DNA from: an uncultured Alphaproteobacteria bacterium
Lineage (GTDB): Bacteria; Pseudomonadota; Alphaproteobacteria; Rhodobacterales; Rhodobacteraceae
Assembly: GCA_902611475.1 (NCBI GenBank)
Contig: CACLZW010000008.1
Coordinates: 1-64,000 of the forward strand
Direction of reading: 5' to 3'
DNA length: 64,000 bases
Shown one piece after another: positions 16,456-24,278 of the stretch. The notes under the pieces are model-generated. The model saw nothing but the letters and a program-made list of their open reading frames with translations, searched no databases and was not told where the DNA came from. A program made the position numbers and the translations under genes. How positions within the stretch are numbered: the stretch's first letter is position 1; each line of letters begins with the position of its first letter.

Positions 16456-16530
16456 CTTTGTTTTACTTTTCCAAGCTCATTTTAGGTCTGGAAGCACTTA
16501 AATATTGAAATTTTGACCCAAGCTCTTTAA

Positions 16531-16564
16531 TTGACAAAATTTAGAAATGGCTACTTTATATAAT
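16531..16564 (+). promoter_or_regulatory. Candidate sigma-70 promoter for the small secreted protein
   Basis: TTGACA at 16531-16536 is followed by a TATA-rich block. The best TATAAT (16559-16564) is 22 bases away, longer than ideal, and TTTATA at 18 bases is a poorer match. It lies about 30 bases upstream of the gene at 16594, whose unit begins at R5, so the promoter travels with the cargo. Confidence 0.4.
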
Positions 16565-16593
16565 ATACAGATAAATATATCCAAGGAGAGACT

Positions 16594-16833
16594 ATGATAT
16601 TTCTGAGGTTATTCATATTTACCACTTTATTTTCTGTTGTAGCTTCTTTTGCTTCGGCACAGACAGATAAAAAATGGTCAACTAAGCAATGTTCCGATTT
16701 ATATAAAGCAATTGGGTTTTTCACGGCTCTTGCCGATAAACACTGGAAAAAAAAGATTGAGGATAAGGGTGCGCTATACGCTTCAGTCGCAGCGGACTAT
16801 TCTACTGTCTATCAAACTGTCTGTAATAAGTAA
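16594..16833 (+). CDS. Small secreted protein (79 residues), unknown
   Basis: CCAAGGAGAG precedes the ATG. A Sec signal peptide is visible: MIFLRLFIFTTLFSVVASFASA, with probable cleavage after ASA near residue 22. The mature ~57 residues are polar and helical, with two cysteines (near residues 32 and 77) that could form a disulfide in the periplasm (KQCSDLYKAIG... VYQTVCNK). The family was not recognised. Repeat R6 begins about eight bases past the stop and R5 lies upstream, so it is a self-contained R-bounded unit. Confidence 0.55.
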   Translation: MIFLRLFIFTTLFSVVASFASAQTDKKWSTKQCSDLYKAIGFFTALADKHWKKKIEDKGALYASVAADYSTVYQTVCNK

Positions 16834-16840
16834 GTTAAAA

Positions 16841-16885
16841 CCCCCATTTGCTATACACTCCAAGAACATATTACCTGTACACACA
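16841..16885 (+). repeat. Repeat R copy 6
   Basis: CCCCCATTTGCTATACACTC followed by CAAGAACATATTACCTGTACAC: a clear but mutated R on the plus strand, directly after the small secreted protein's stop. Confidence 0.7.
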
Positions 16886-17346
16886 TAGTAATCTGCATAA
16901 GAGTGTAAAATATGTGCTTGGGAGACAAACTAGAGTAAGCGAAATTAAATCATCCTACTTGTTTATTTTTTAGCATTATTTCATACATTTGACAATTTAG
17001 AGTTTTTTGTGAATAATAAAGATGGAACAAGTCTGTGAGAATGCTGTACCAGTTGGGGAGGAAAATTCCACAGAAACTAAATTTCTATACATTATTCTAA
17101 ATTTAAACAGGCTGTTCCTCTTTTTTTAAAAAAAAAGGGCCACACTTTGTATGGCCCAGTGGGGAGGAAATGTCCTATTAGGACAGTAGTTTGAGATTAA
17201 ACTAAATAATTTAGTTTGCAAGCGTAACGTGACGTTAACGTAAGCAATAAAAATTAAATGTTACGTACAAAGGGTTTAGAAAAATTTTTTGATTTAGTTT
17301 ATAATTAAACTAACAAATCCCAGTTGAAGTAAATTTCGATTTATAT
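16886..17346. other. Gene-free R-bounded unit with hairpins
   Basis: No supported ORF lies between R6 and R7. It holds a minus-strand terminator (17128-17157), a TGTCCT/AGGACA hairpin at 17171-17185, the 10-bp palindrome ACGTTAACGT at 17232-17241, and two copies of TGGGGAGGAAA (near 17054 and 17160). A short ncRNA on the minus strand is possible. Confidence 0.45.
17128..17157 (-). terminator. Rho-independent terminator (minus strand)
   Basis: On the minus strand GGGCCA and TGGCCC (17152-17157 and 17137-17142) form a stem with a nine-base loop, followed by nine T's (17128-17136 on the plus strand are A's). It could end the recombinase-remnant transcript or a short RNA from 17.15-17.35 kb. Confidence 0.65.
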
Positions 17347-17390
17347 CCCATCTGCTACACCCTCCAAGAACATACTACCTGCAAGTAGAC
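17347..17390 (+). repeat. Repeat R copy 7
   Basis: CCCATCTGCTACACCCTCCA then AGAACATACTACCTGCAAGTAG: plus-strand R lacking the C-rich tail. It sits 200 bases beyond the end of the recombinase remnant. Confidence 0.7.
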
Positions 17391-17589
17391 AAACATATTT
17401 TGGAAACTCTATCCATGTAAAACCTTTGGCTTTATCATTGAACTCCAACCAGATATCATTAGAAACATTCTTACTAGCACTAAACCTATCATCAGGCTTG
17501 ATTTGCGACTCGCTGAGTCCTCTTCTCTAACTATTCTGTAGTTCATATCAGCTGTAAGAACAGGCTCTGTATGACTCTTAAAATGGCTC

Positions 17590-18740
17590 TCAAGCTAAGT
17601 TTGATACCAGTCTTTGCATCCATTTATTCAAATCACAAAGCCTGAAACCGTTACCATAACTCTGCCCAACTGTCTTATTAGACCACCTACCTATCTGGTC
17701 AGTAATTTCAGAAGGACAAGCTACGCATCTCAATCTATCTCTCAATGAGTGTCTAAAGCTATGCATGGTGTAGCGACCGAAGCCTTCACTTCTCAACCAT
17801 TTGTTAAGCGTTGCACTAGCAGTATTTGTGCTAGTTAAGGTTGAAGTATTATATCTTGGAAATGCAAACTTACTTGCCGACATTTCCTTAATTCTCTTGG
17901 CCGACCACAAAGCTTTTCAACCTAAAGGAATATCTCTTTTGCTTCCCTTTGTCTTTAAAGGTCTCCAAGGATAGCTTTGTAGCGAAACAAATGGCACTTC
18001 CGGGTCTAGTCTAATATCTTCAACTAAAAGACCAGTTGCTTCTGCCAACCTCATTCCAGTATCTGATATTAGTGCTACAAGCCATCTCAAATCGTCATCA
18101 ACCTCTACACATCTCTTTTGTATAACTCTTATATCATTTTGTGGAATAGGTTCTCTGCTCCCTACCCTTGCAAATCGGTCATACTGGAGTCCACTAAAAT
18201 GGTTCTTTAAACTCAAACCATTCTCATTGTTAGCAAAGTAAAAGTAGCCTTTACAATAGCTAATATTCTTGTAATAGAACTTTCTGCTAATTCTCTTTTT
18301 AAGAGATAATCTCTAAAGGAGTTTGCATTGGCTCTCGTATAACTGGATAAATTTTTATCTCCGATTGAGCTTATTATATATCTGGTCGCTCTCTGAACTG
18401 AGTTATAAAAAGTAACACCTTTATTTTTACCTATTGACTCTAGATACAGGCGAGCCGCCTCTGTAAATTTAATACTTAAATCATTGCTTTGATTATTTGT
18501 GGTAGATATAAGAAATTGGCTGCATGGCAGTTCCTTATCCATCCTTACTTTATTCCAATACAATTCTAACTTATGTATGGCATGCCTCACCTTAGTCTTA
18601 GCTAATTTTGGACATTTAGTTTTAAGTGAGTAGGTTAAACGACTAACTTTGTATAGTTCTCTTAAATCTGATGGCACTCGCTTTGAAAAATAATATATTC
18701 CACGTTTTTGGAATGTATATGCTTCATTTTGGTCTACCAT
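17590..18740 (-). pseudogene. Tyrosine recombinase/integrase split by two frameshifts (int1)
   Basis: Three consecutive minus-strand frames (18740-18213, 18216-17917, 17910-17590) align end to end with the intact integrase at 25927. Shared blocks are RGIYYFSK, the catalytic-arginine TGMRLAE, PWRPLKT and HSFRHSLRDRLR. The last frame ends in SYGNGF at the catalytic-tyrosine position. Frameshifts near 18215 and 17913 break the protein, so it is probably inactive, although all catalytic residues remain. It starts MVDQN from an ATG inside 12-bp-period TTGGTCTACC arm repeats, as in its intact relative. Confidence 0.85.
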
Positions 18741-18750
18741 TTGGTCTACC
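18729..18750 (-). repeat. Arm-type direct repeats over the int1 start codon
   Basis: TTGGTCTACC occurs at 18729-18738 and 18741-18750, a 12-base period, and the int1 ATG (18740-18738 on the minus strand) lies in it. The same motif pair with the same period flanks the intact int start, R3, R8 and R12. This layout resembles integrase arm-binding sites, which could also let the recombinase repress its own translation or transcription. Confidence 0.6.
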
Positions 18751-18805
18751 CTCCTTGACTAAATCTCATCAAAGCCAAGCAAATAAAGCTAACAATATAT
18801 CTGGA

Positions 18806-18994
18806 TGGTGCCCCCAGAGAGAGTTAATTGCTCTGTACCTGCACCAATGACTACATCAAAGTAAGCAATATCAATATGTTAGGTAAAGTGTAGTTCATGT
18901 CAAGACGCACATATTTGTCTACCGTTTTGTCTACCCCAATGCCAGACCACTGGGGGTGTACACGTAGTATGTTCTTGGAGTGTGCAGCAGATGG
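18806..18994 (+). repeat. 189-bp inverted repeat, left copy (att core plus R8 arm)
   Basis: This stretch matches the reverse complement of 25650-25838 along its whole length with one mismatch near 18938. It begins with TGGTGCCCCCAGAGAGA, the last 17 bases of tRNA-Thr, then ~95 bases of spacer, two TTGTCTACC arm motifs (18915-18923, 18927-18935) and repeat R8. With the int1 upstream region on its other side it forms an attP-like junction. Confidence 0.9.
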
Positions 18995-18996
18995 GG
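18915..18996 (-). repeat. Repeat R copy 8
   Basis: Complete minus-strand R (core 18961-18996) of the CCAGACCACT subtype with a GTGTACAC palindrome and two arm motifs at a 12-base period. It lies at the inner end of the 189-bp inverted repeat. Confidence 0.85.
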
Positions 18997-19072
18997 TACG
19001 TATCAAAAATTTATATATTGATTAAAATCTTCTAGTCCATAAAAATGAAATATAATCAAAATGGAGTTCAGG

Positions 19073-19402
19073 ATGGATTACTATCTGGCTACGCACACTT
19101 TTCATTCAGATGAAAAAAGAAAACAGTATATGAAAAGGATAAAGGGTAGAAAAAATGATGTGTGGGTAAGTATGATGAATGACCCGAGTAATCCTTTCCA
19201 TGAAAGAGCGAGAGTTGTCCAAGTTTTCATTGGCAAGGCAGATTTCTTCTTTTGTCACTGGTATGCTGAAAGTGAACAAGCCATTATAGATAAGTTATCT
19301 TTCTTAGGTGCTGACGATTTTTGTATCACAATGGCAACTAAGACCAAAAAACCAGTCGTTGACCACAAGGAGCTAGAGAACATGTTACTCAAGGTAGACT
19401 AA
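19073..19402 (+). CDS. Unknown 109-residue protein, intact paralogue of the 12036-12364 pseudogene
   Basis: GGAG six bases before the ATG at 19073 and the matching MDYYLATHT start of the paralogue decide the start. Conserved blocks are HTFHSDEKRKQYMKRIKGR, NDPSNPFHERARV, FIGKADFFFCHWYAESEQAI and DDFCITMATK. A central hydrophobic FFFCHW strand and alternating pattern suggest a small alpha/beta (ferredoxin-like) protein with a cysteine/histidine site. The family was not recognised. It is followed by a convergent microprotein gene, an arrangement partly preserved at 12.0-13.0 kb. Confidence 0.6.
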   Translation: MDYYLATHTFHSDEKRKQYMKRIKGRKNDVWVSMMNDPSNPFHERARVVQVFIGKADFFFCHWYAESEQAIIDKLSFLGADDFCITMATKTKKPVVDHKELENMLLKVD

Positions 19403-19419
19403 TCGAAACCAGCTAAGAG

Positions 19420-19533
19420 CTACTCACTATCCCTCTTAACCTTTACTCTAACACGCTTTGGCTGTTGTCTTGGCTTTGATCCCAACTTTGTTAAAATCAG
19501 GATTGTGCCTAATGTTGCTACGAATATTATCAT
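19420..19533 (-). CDS. Possible 37-residue membrane microprotein
   Basis: The ATG at 19533 follows CTAGGTGAATAGT. The product is a hydrophobic N-terminus MIIFVATLGTILILTKLG plus a basic tail (KPRQQPKRVRVKVKRDSE), a typical small membrane protein profile. The start region is conserved at 13022 (MMISVTTLGTIL), which supports a real gene, although the second copy decays. The function is unknown; toxin-like peptides and small regulators share this shape. Confidence 0.4.
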   Translation of the reverse strand: MIIFVATLGTILILTKLGSKPRQQPKRVRVKVKRDSE

Positions 19534-19570
19534 ACTATTCACCTAGTAGGTGTTGATGCTTTTACAAGTG
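19498..19570 (-). repeat. 73-bp repeat shared with 12987-13060
   Basis: The repeat covers the microprotein start and upstream region. CACCTAGTAGGTG (palindrome, near 19540) lies just upstream of the ATG in this copy. Both copies lie downstream of a member of the 109-residue family. Confidence 0.55.
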
Positions 19571-19573
19571 AAT

Positions 19574-19610
19574 ATTAAAATTAACTGTTACTATACAGAG
19601 ATAGTGATCA
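19574..19610 (+). repeat. Terminal inverted repeat, left end of polymerase unit
   Basis: ATTAAAATTAACTGTTACTA followed by TACAGAGATAGTGATCA pairs with the reverse complement of 21102-21137, with one substitution and a one-base gap. Confidence 0.85.
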
Positions 19611-19641
19611 GACCAACTATCAGTTAAAGAAACATGCATCT

Positions 19642-21012
19642 TCAAGGGTTAACAGTTTTAAACCAAAGATCACTTCTTTCTGTCCACTCTGTACGTTCTT
19701 TATCACCCTCTATTATTTCATCAAAAGTAAGTGATTTAGGTTCAATACAATCTTCCTCGTTATCTACAATTTCTTCTACCATTTCGTGCTTAACATTAAT
19801 ATCACGACCAAAGCGTTCATAGAAACCACGTCTCATGTTTTCCTCTAATTCACTGGCATATCCGTGATGCATTATAAAACTGTCATGAATGGGTAAAGCT
19901 GGAGCATCTATCGCTGCAAACTGGAGCATAATGCTTTCAGCGATGGAGCTATCTTCAAATTGAAGTTGATTACCTAATCCAGTAAAAAATAAATGCTGTA
20001 TGGGCTTGTGAGCGTCAAGAACAGCCTGTCTGAGGTCTCTCCATGTCATTCCTAGTGGATCTAAGTCAATGTTCTCAGGCTTGCTTGTGAGGGCTGTAGA
20101 CGCCTGTATCATAGCATTAAAGGCTTGCTTTACGGTATCACGATGCTCACCATTTAAAACTCTGTTATAGGCATCCTCACTGCCCAGTTCTAGGTTGTAG
20201 GCTGCATAAATCATGTTGGGATTAAGCTGAGAATAGTCGTATTCTTTTGTCTTCTTTGTATCTATCGTAATGAAGCGTCTATATTCACTCGGTACATTCT
20301 GCCACCATCCTCTGTAGAAACGTCCTCCCTCTTTAAATGATCCGTTTGTGAAGATACGAACAAGAAACCGTTTGGATAAATCTATTGGTTCTTTTTCATT
20401 AGAGGAATTAATTCGGTCAGCAATAGTAGCGTATTCGGAATCTTTTACATAGAGATCAACCCAATGCTTATTAAATGTTTTGTTGATAATACGTAGGTTT
20501 TCTCTCCACTTCTCTGTTGACGCAGTATCTTCATAATCAATTAGTTCTTTTCTACCATCTATCCTATTTCGTAGAAAAATAGTCTCACTGTCTAATTGAG
20601 GAGTAAGGGAAATAGCAGGATGTCCATCGAGCTGATTAAATCTATCCAGTAATTCATCTCTTGCAATAAAACGTGTAGCTGTACCTCTCTTAGTTTGAAG
20701 ATTAAATTCAGGTTCATGAGTAATTTCAATGAAGTTGAGATTTAATAAACCCTCAAAGGCAGCCATAGTGGGTCTATACGTAAGATTAGGATCTCTGTAT
20801 CTGGGATTATCAGAGTAATGCCCAGATCGCTTATGCATGATAGTTTCTCTAACTGGAATACTTTTAGATGCTAACCATAGATCTTTAAGAATATATTCAA
20901 CTGAATATTGAAAGGATGATTGCTCTTTTTTAGTACGAGATCTCTCTCTACTTTCCTTACTTTCTATGAGGGATATTACTTCATTGACCAATTCATTGAA
21001 CATAGGGATCAC
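19642..21012 (-). CDS. Predicted superfamily-A (T7-RNAP/PolA-like) polymerase of a mobile element
   Basis: The 456-residue product carries the three palm motifs in order. Motif A is KEYDYSQLNPNMIYA (~residue 260). A motif-B-like helix is GEHRDTVKQAFNAMIQAS (~290). Motif C is ALPIHDSFIMHHGY (~390), with the HDS signature also seen in T7 RNA polymerase. An upstream GGRFYRGWWQNVP segment precedes motif A. This pattern matches my knowledge of the minimal mobile-element/virus polymerases called TV-Pol, proposed to prime and extend DNA; assignment to that group is by motif only. The N-terminal ~200 residues are unassigned. The start is GTG at 21012 or ATG at 21003. No exonuclease domain is seen. 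Confidence 0.7.
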   Translation of the reverse strand: MIPMFNELVNEVISLIESKESRERSRTKKEQSSFQYSVEYILKDLWLASKSIPVRETIMHKRSGHYSDNPRYRDPNLTYRPTMAAFEGLLNLNFIEITHEPEFNLQTKRGTATRFIARDELLDRFNQLDGHPAISLTPQLDSETIFLRNRIDGRKELIDYEDTASTEKWRENLRIINKTFNKHWVDLYVKDSEYATIADRINSSNEKEPIDLSKRFLVRIFTNGSFKEGGRFYRGWWQNVPSEYRRFITIDTKKTKEYDYSQLNPNMIYAAYNLELGSEDAYNRVLNGEHRDTVKQAFNAMIQASTALTSKPENIDLDPLGMTWRDLRQAVLDAHKPIQHLFFTGLGNQLQFEDSSIAESIMLQFAAIDAPALPIHDSFIMHHGYASELEENMRRGFYERFGRDINVKHEMVEEIVDNEEDCIEPKSLTFDEIIEGDKERTEWTERSDLWFKTVNP

Positions 21013-21101
21013 TTATACTGAGATTATATTCTAGGTGTATTTTAAGATAAGTATATTTATCACTTAATTATAATTTTATAGACTCTATACTTTTAGTTAA
21101 A

Positions 21102-21137
21102 TGATCACTTTCTCTGTATAGTAACAGTTATTTTAAT
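21102..21137 (-). repeat. Terminal inverted repeat, right end of polymerase unit
   Basis: TGATCACTTTCTCTGTATAG followed by TAACAGTTATTTTAAT is the reverse complement of 19574-19610 apart from one substitution and one missing base. Confidence 0.85.
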
Positions 21138-21278
21138 CTCCGATAATTTAACAAGAATAAAATTCGTATATTCGTTTATTATTATCGCATTGCACTAGTA
21201 GTAAAAATCTTTGTAAAAATAAATATGTTTATTTTTTGAACTTTAGATATACCTTAGTAAAAATTAAAGGAAAATAAA

Positions 21279-21824
21279 ATGAGAGAACTATTTAAGTTTC
21301 ATGATCAAAGCTCTGCCCCAGCAGAAAGCAAACAATTGCTGGAAAAAGTTAAGGCTTCTTCTGGAATGATACCCGGGCTCTATGCGGTTCTTGCCGAGTC
21401 TCCTGAAGCTCTTAAAGCATATGTGGAGTTGGGGAAAATTTTTAGTCAATCAAGTCTATCTGATGAAGAAAAGACTGTTGTATGGCAAACAATAAATGTT
21501 GAACACGAGTGTAAGTTTTGTGTTCCCGCACATACCTTGGTTGCGAAGCTTATGAAAGTTGATGAAACGATAACAAACGCTCTGCGAGATAAAACTCCTC
21601 TCCCAAATGAGAAGCTTGAAAAGCTAAGAGAATTTACTCTTATTTTGGTGCGTAATCGGGGAAAAGCTACTGAAGAAGAAGTATCGGCATTTATAGAAGC
21701 TGGTTTTACCAGAAAGAATATTCTGGAGGTAATTATTGGGATATCGCAAAAAGTTCTTAGTAACTACACCAACTATCTTGCTAACACTCCATTAAACAAA
21801 GAATTTCAAGCTTTTGCTTGGTAG
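21279..21824 (+). CDS. Carboxymuconolactone decarboxylase/AhpD-like peroxidase family protein
   Basis: The 181-residue helical protein has the AhpD-type redox site VEHECKFCVPAHT (CxxC plus following histidine and preceding glutamate, near residues 75-85). The HGLI-like PGLYAVLAESPEALKAY N-terminus fits the uncharacterised peroxidase-related branch. Such proteins reduce peroxides or act as disulfide partners. AAAGGAAAATAAA precedes the ATG. A copy of R lies ~35 bases past the stop. It probably serves oxidative defence as island cargo; the physiological partner is unknown. Confidence 0.8.
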   Translation: MRELFKFHDQSSAPAESKQLLEKVKASSGMIPGLYAVLAESPEALKAYVELGKIFSQSSLSDEEKTVVWQTINVEHECKFCVPAHTLVAKLMKVDETITNALRDKTPLPNEKLEKLREFTLILVRNRGKATEEEVSAFIEAGFTRKNILEVIIGISQKVLSNYTNYLANTPLNKEFQAFAW

Positions 21825-21859
21825 ATTATTTATCAGTTATTTCTTACATTAATGTAATA

Positions 21860-21929
21860 CCCCATCTGCTGCACACTCCAAGGATATACTACGTGAGTAC
21901 CCCCACTGTCCCATGCGTGGGAAGGGTAG
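21860..21929 (+). repeat. Repeat R copy 9
   Basis: Near-complete plus-strand R of the same CCCATGCGTGGG-tail subtype as R1; the two match over roughly 70 bases. It follows the CMD gene and precedes the cyclase by ~50 bases. Confidence 0.85.
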
Positions 21930-21981
21930 AAAAATGTCTATGTATTAATAGAAATAGATTTTTTTCCTAAAAGATTTAATA

Positions 21982-23301
21982 ATGATTCGGTATGTATATC
22001 GATTTAGTGTGAGGTGTTCGATTTTAGACAAAGAACTTAAGATAAAAAGATATGTGCATGGGCTCAGATCTGTTTGTATTCTTCTTATTTTTACTGGCTC
22101 GGTTGAGTTTTTTTTAACACTTATATTTTCCCATCATATAAGCGAACTTGCATACACCATAGCAATGGCTCGGTGTTTTGTGGGCATCGCACTTTACTTA
22201 ACAATTCTATATTTTGCCAACGAAAAAAATTATAATTGGTTACTTATTGCATTAATCATCCTATATCTTGCTACCGGTTTTTTATTCAATTTTGAATATG
22301 GGCTTAATACAAAAAATGATAGTGCCGAAGTACTAGGTATAAGGCTGCTAGATATGAGCTTTGTCGGCGTCGGTGTTAGTTGTTTGCTAGCACTTCAATT
22401 TGGTAGGTTTTACATTACGCTAGGTGCAATGATTTTTTTTCAGTCCTTGGTGGTTTTGACTGTATTTCAAATGTTTCAAATTGATGGCCTATATTTCACA
22501 CTGGATCCTACAGAAATCGCAACGGATTCCTTAGCTATAAATAAGTTTACCTTCGTTAATTACGTGATGGCGGCAGCCGTAATGATTTTCGGTACTATTC
22601 TATTAGCTTGGAGAAATGAGAAAAATATTGAAGATGCAGCGACCCAAGAAAGGTCTACGGCAGTGCTAGGAAGATATTTCTCTCCTGAAGTAAGAGAAGA
22701 AATAAAGAAATCTTCATATTCAGTCGTTGAGAGTGCTGATTCAGAACAGTATGTTGCTGTGATGTTTACAGATATTGTTGGCTTCACAAAATTATCTGAG
22801 GGGATGGAGTCAAAAAACGTTTTGGGCCTTCTATCACAGTACCAATCTAAAATGGTAAAAACTATTTTTGAATGTGGGGGGTCCGTCGATAAGTTTATAG
22901 GGGATGCGGTTATGGCTACTTTTGGAACTCCTGTTTCTAGAGGAAATGATGCTCAAAATGCATTGAAATGTGCTCGGCAGATGCAAATAGAGATGAGAGA
23001 GTGGGAGAAAGAAAGAGAAAATAATGGAGAGCCAAAAATAGAGCACCGTATTGGAATTCACATTGGTCCCTGTTTTGTCGGTAATGTGGGCAGTGCTGAG
23101 AGAGTCGAATTTACTGTAATAGGAGATACGGTAAATGTAGCTAGTAGAGTTTGTGATGCGTGTAAAGATCTTAACGCTAAGGTAATAATAACTGATGAAG
23201 TGAAAATCAGATTGAGTGAAAACATTCCCACTGAAACTATTGAAGGATTTGAAATCAGAGGAAGAAAAGAAAAAATAACCTTACATAAGGTTGACTTATA
23301 G
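21982..23301 (+). CDS. Membrane-bound class III adenylate cyclase
   Basis: The 439-residue product has about six hydrophobic helices between residues ~28 and 215. A linker follows with ERSTAVLGRYFSPEVREEI, typical before bacterial cyclase domains, then a class III catalytic domain. Metal aspartates lie in VMFTDIVGFTKLSEG and FIGDAVMATFG. The substrate lysine lies in GGSVDKFIGD, and the transition-state Asn/Arg in VIGDTVNVASRV. The complete set suggests an active cAMP-forming enzyme. The N-terminal membrane domain is a sensor of unknown ligand. It is an R-bounded unit (R9 to R10). A two-domain cyclic-nucleotide-like protein is encoded at 6175. Confidence 0.88.
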   Translation: MIRYVYRFSVRCSILDKELKIKRYVHGLRSVCILLIFTGSVEFFLTLIFSHHISELAYTIAMARCFVGIALYLTILYFANEKNYNWLLIALIILYLATGFLFNFEYGLNTKNDSAEVLGIRLLDMSFVGVGVSCLLALQFGRFYITLGAMIFFQSLVVLTVFQMFQIDGLYFTLDPTEIATDSLAINKFTFVNYVMAAAVMIFGTILLAWRNEKNIEDAATQERSTAVLGRYFSPEVREEIKKSSYSVVESADSEQYVAVMFTDIVGFTKLSEGMESKNVLGLLSQYQSKMVKTIFECGGSVDKFIGDAVMATFGTPVSRGNDAQNALKCARQMQIEMREWEKERENNGEPKIEHRIGIHIGPCFVGNVGSAERVEFTVIGDTVNVASRVCDACKDLNAKVIITDEVKIRLSENIPTETIEGFEIRGRKEKITLHKVDL

Positions 23302-23346
23302 AAACTGTTAAAGCGAAATAATTATCAGTAATTACGTTTCTAATTT

Positions 23347-23410
23347 GTGGTGCACACACCAGGAACATACTCCGGAAGTACCGCCAGTGTTCCATGCATG
23401 GGTGGGGTTA
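23347..23410 (+). repeat. Repeat R copy 10 (degenerate)
   Basis: GTGGTGCACACACCAGGAAC, then ATACTCCGGAAGTACCGCCA and TTCCATGCATGGGTGGGG: an eroded R1/R9-type copy, starting about 45 bases after the cyclase stop. Confidence 0.6.
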
Positions 23411-23571
23411 ATTCAACTGTAAAACAAACTGTGAAACAAATTGTGCCTATTGACATGAACACGGAGATTCTTAGCTACTGTTATTGCTGTATTTGAGTTG
23501 CTAGTGATGCATTTAATAGGCTTTTAACTGTATATCACCCGCACCATATTTTTGTAAGCAATGCATTTGAT

Positions 23572-23988
23572 TTAGAAAGCAAAGTTTTCTCCAATTTTAT
23601 TTGGGGCCATTCTAATAAGTCTTGAGGTCTTTACGGCTATTTGTCGGTGTACTACAGCTTTTTGATAAATTTCATCTCTTTGCATAGATACAAAAGCTTC
23701 AACAGATGGGTATTCAGCGATGAAGCATATATCCCATTTTTCATCAGCTGGACCAATTAATCCAATTAACATTTCTCCTCTCCATACAATTGATCCTCCC
23801 AATCTCTTAAATACTGGTTCACTCTCTTTTCCATATCGCTTATAGGCTTCGACACCTGTTAAAATACTTCCATCTGGGTAAATAGCTTCCTCTTTAAGTT
23901 CGACTAGGTTCAGCATGTGTAGGGGTCGATTATCTTTTATTTCCTTGAAAGATTTATATATAGCCCTATCAAATCCAACATATCCCAT
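23572..23988 (-). CDS. DUF1330-like protein (138 residues)
   Basis: The DUF1330 pattern is visible: N-terminal RPLHMLNLVELKEEAIYPDG, GVEAYKRYGKESEPVFKRLG, GSIVWRGEMLIGLIGPADEKWD and the AEYPSVEAFVSM strand-helix. This is a dimeric ferredoxin-like alpha/beta-barrel fold of unknown biochemical role. The length is somewhat above the domain's ~95 residues owing to N- and C-terminal extensions. GAGG occurs just upstream of the start. It lies between R10 and R11. Confidence 0.7.
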   Translation of the reverse strand: MGYVGFDRAIYKSFKEIKDNRPLHMLNLVELKEEAIYPDGSILTGVEAYKRYGKESEPVFKRLGGSIVWRGEMLIGLIGPADEKWDICFIAEYPSVEAFVSMQRDEIYQKAVVHRQIAVKTSRLIRMAPNKIGENFAF

Positions 23989-24119
23989 CTCTTATACCTC
24001 CTCGTAAAGATTTATTAATACTTGCTTATTATTATATATTCAGATCCTACTAGGACATTTTTTTAATGCATGTCATTAATAGCAATTATTGTAAAGAAGT
24101 GTGACAATGATATTAGAGA

Positions 24120-24176
24120 CCCCATCTGCTGCACACTCCATGAACATACGACCAGTGAACTCCCTATTTTCCATGC
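24120..24176 (+). repeat. Repeat R copy 11
   Basis: CCCCATCTGCTGCACACTCC is perfect; after ATGAACATACGACCAG the copy diverges, with a CCATGC tail remnant. It separates the DUF1330-like and NTF2-like genes. Confidence 0.75.
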
Positions 24177-24278
24177 TAAGCAGTTAGTCATTTACGTTGA
24201 AGTACAAACTCAAAAATAATTAGATTAGGGATAGCAAATCAAATAGAATATTGCTTACTAATCTTTTTGGGTGTCTAG

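Larger units (their letters stand above)
19574..21137 (-). mobile_element. Single-gene mobile unit with terminal inverted repeats and a polymerase
   Basis: About 1.56 kb is bounded by ~37-bp near-perfect inverted repeats and contains one gene, a predicted family-A/T7-like polymerase. The inverted repeats lie 31 bases beyond the stop and ~90 bases upstream of the start. I see no obvious target-site duplication at the flanks. No transposase or recombinase is inside, so mobility would depend on the polymerase or on enzymes in trans. Unit status is inferred from the symmetry. Confidence 0.65.

Noticed and set aside
17170-17181. Three-codon leader peptide after GGGGAGGAA
   Set aside because: Reads Met-Ser-Tyr-stop with a strong ribosome site, but no downstream gene is positioned for attenuation.
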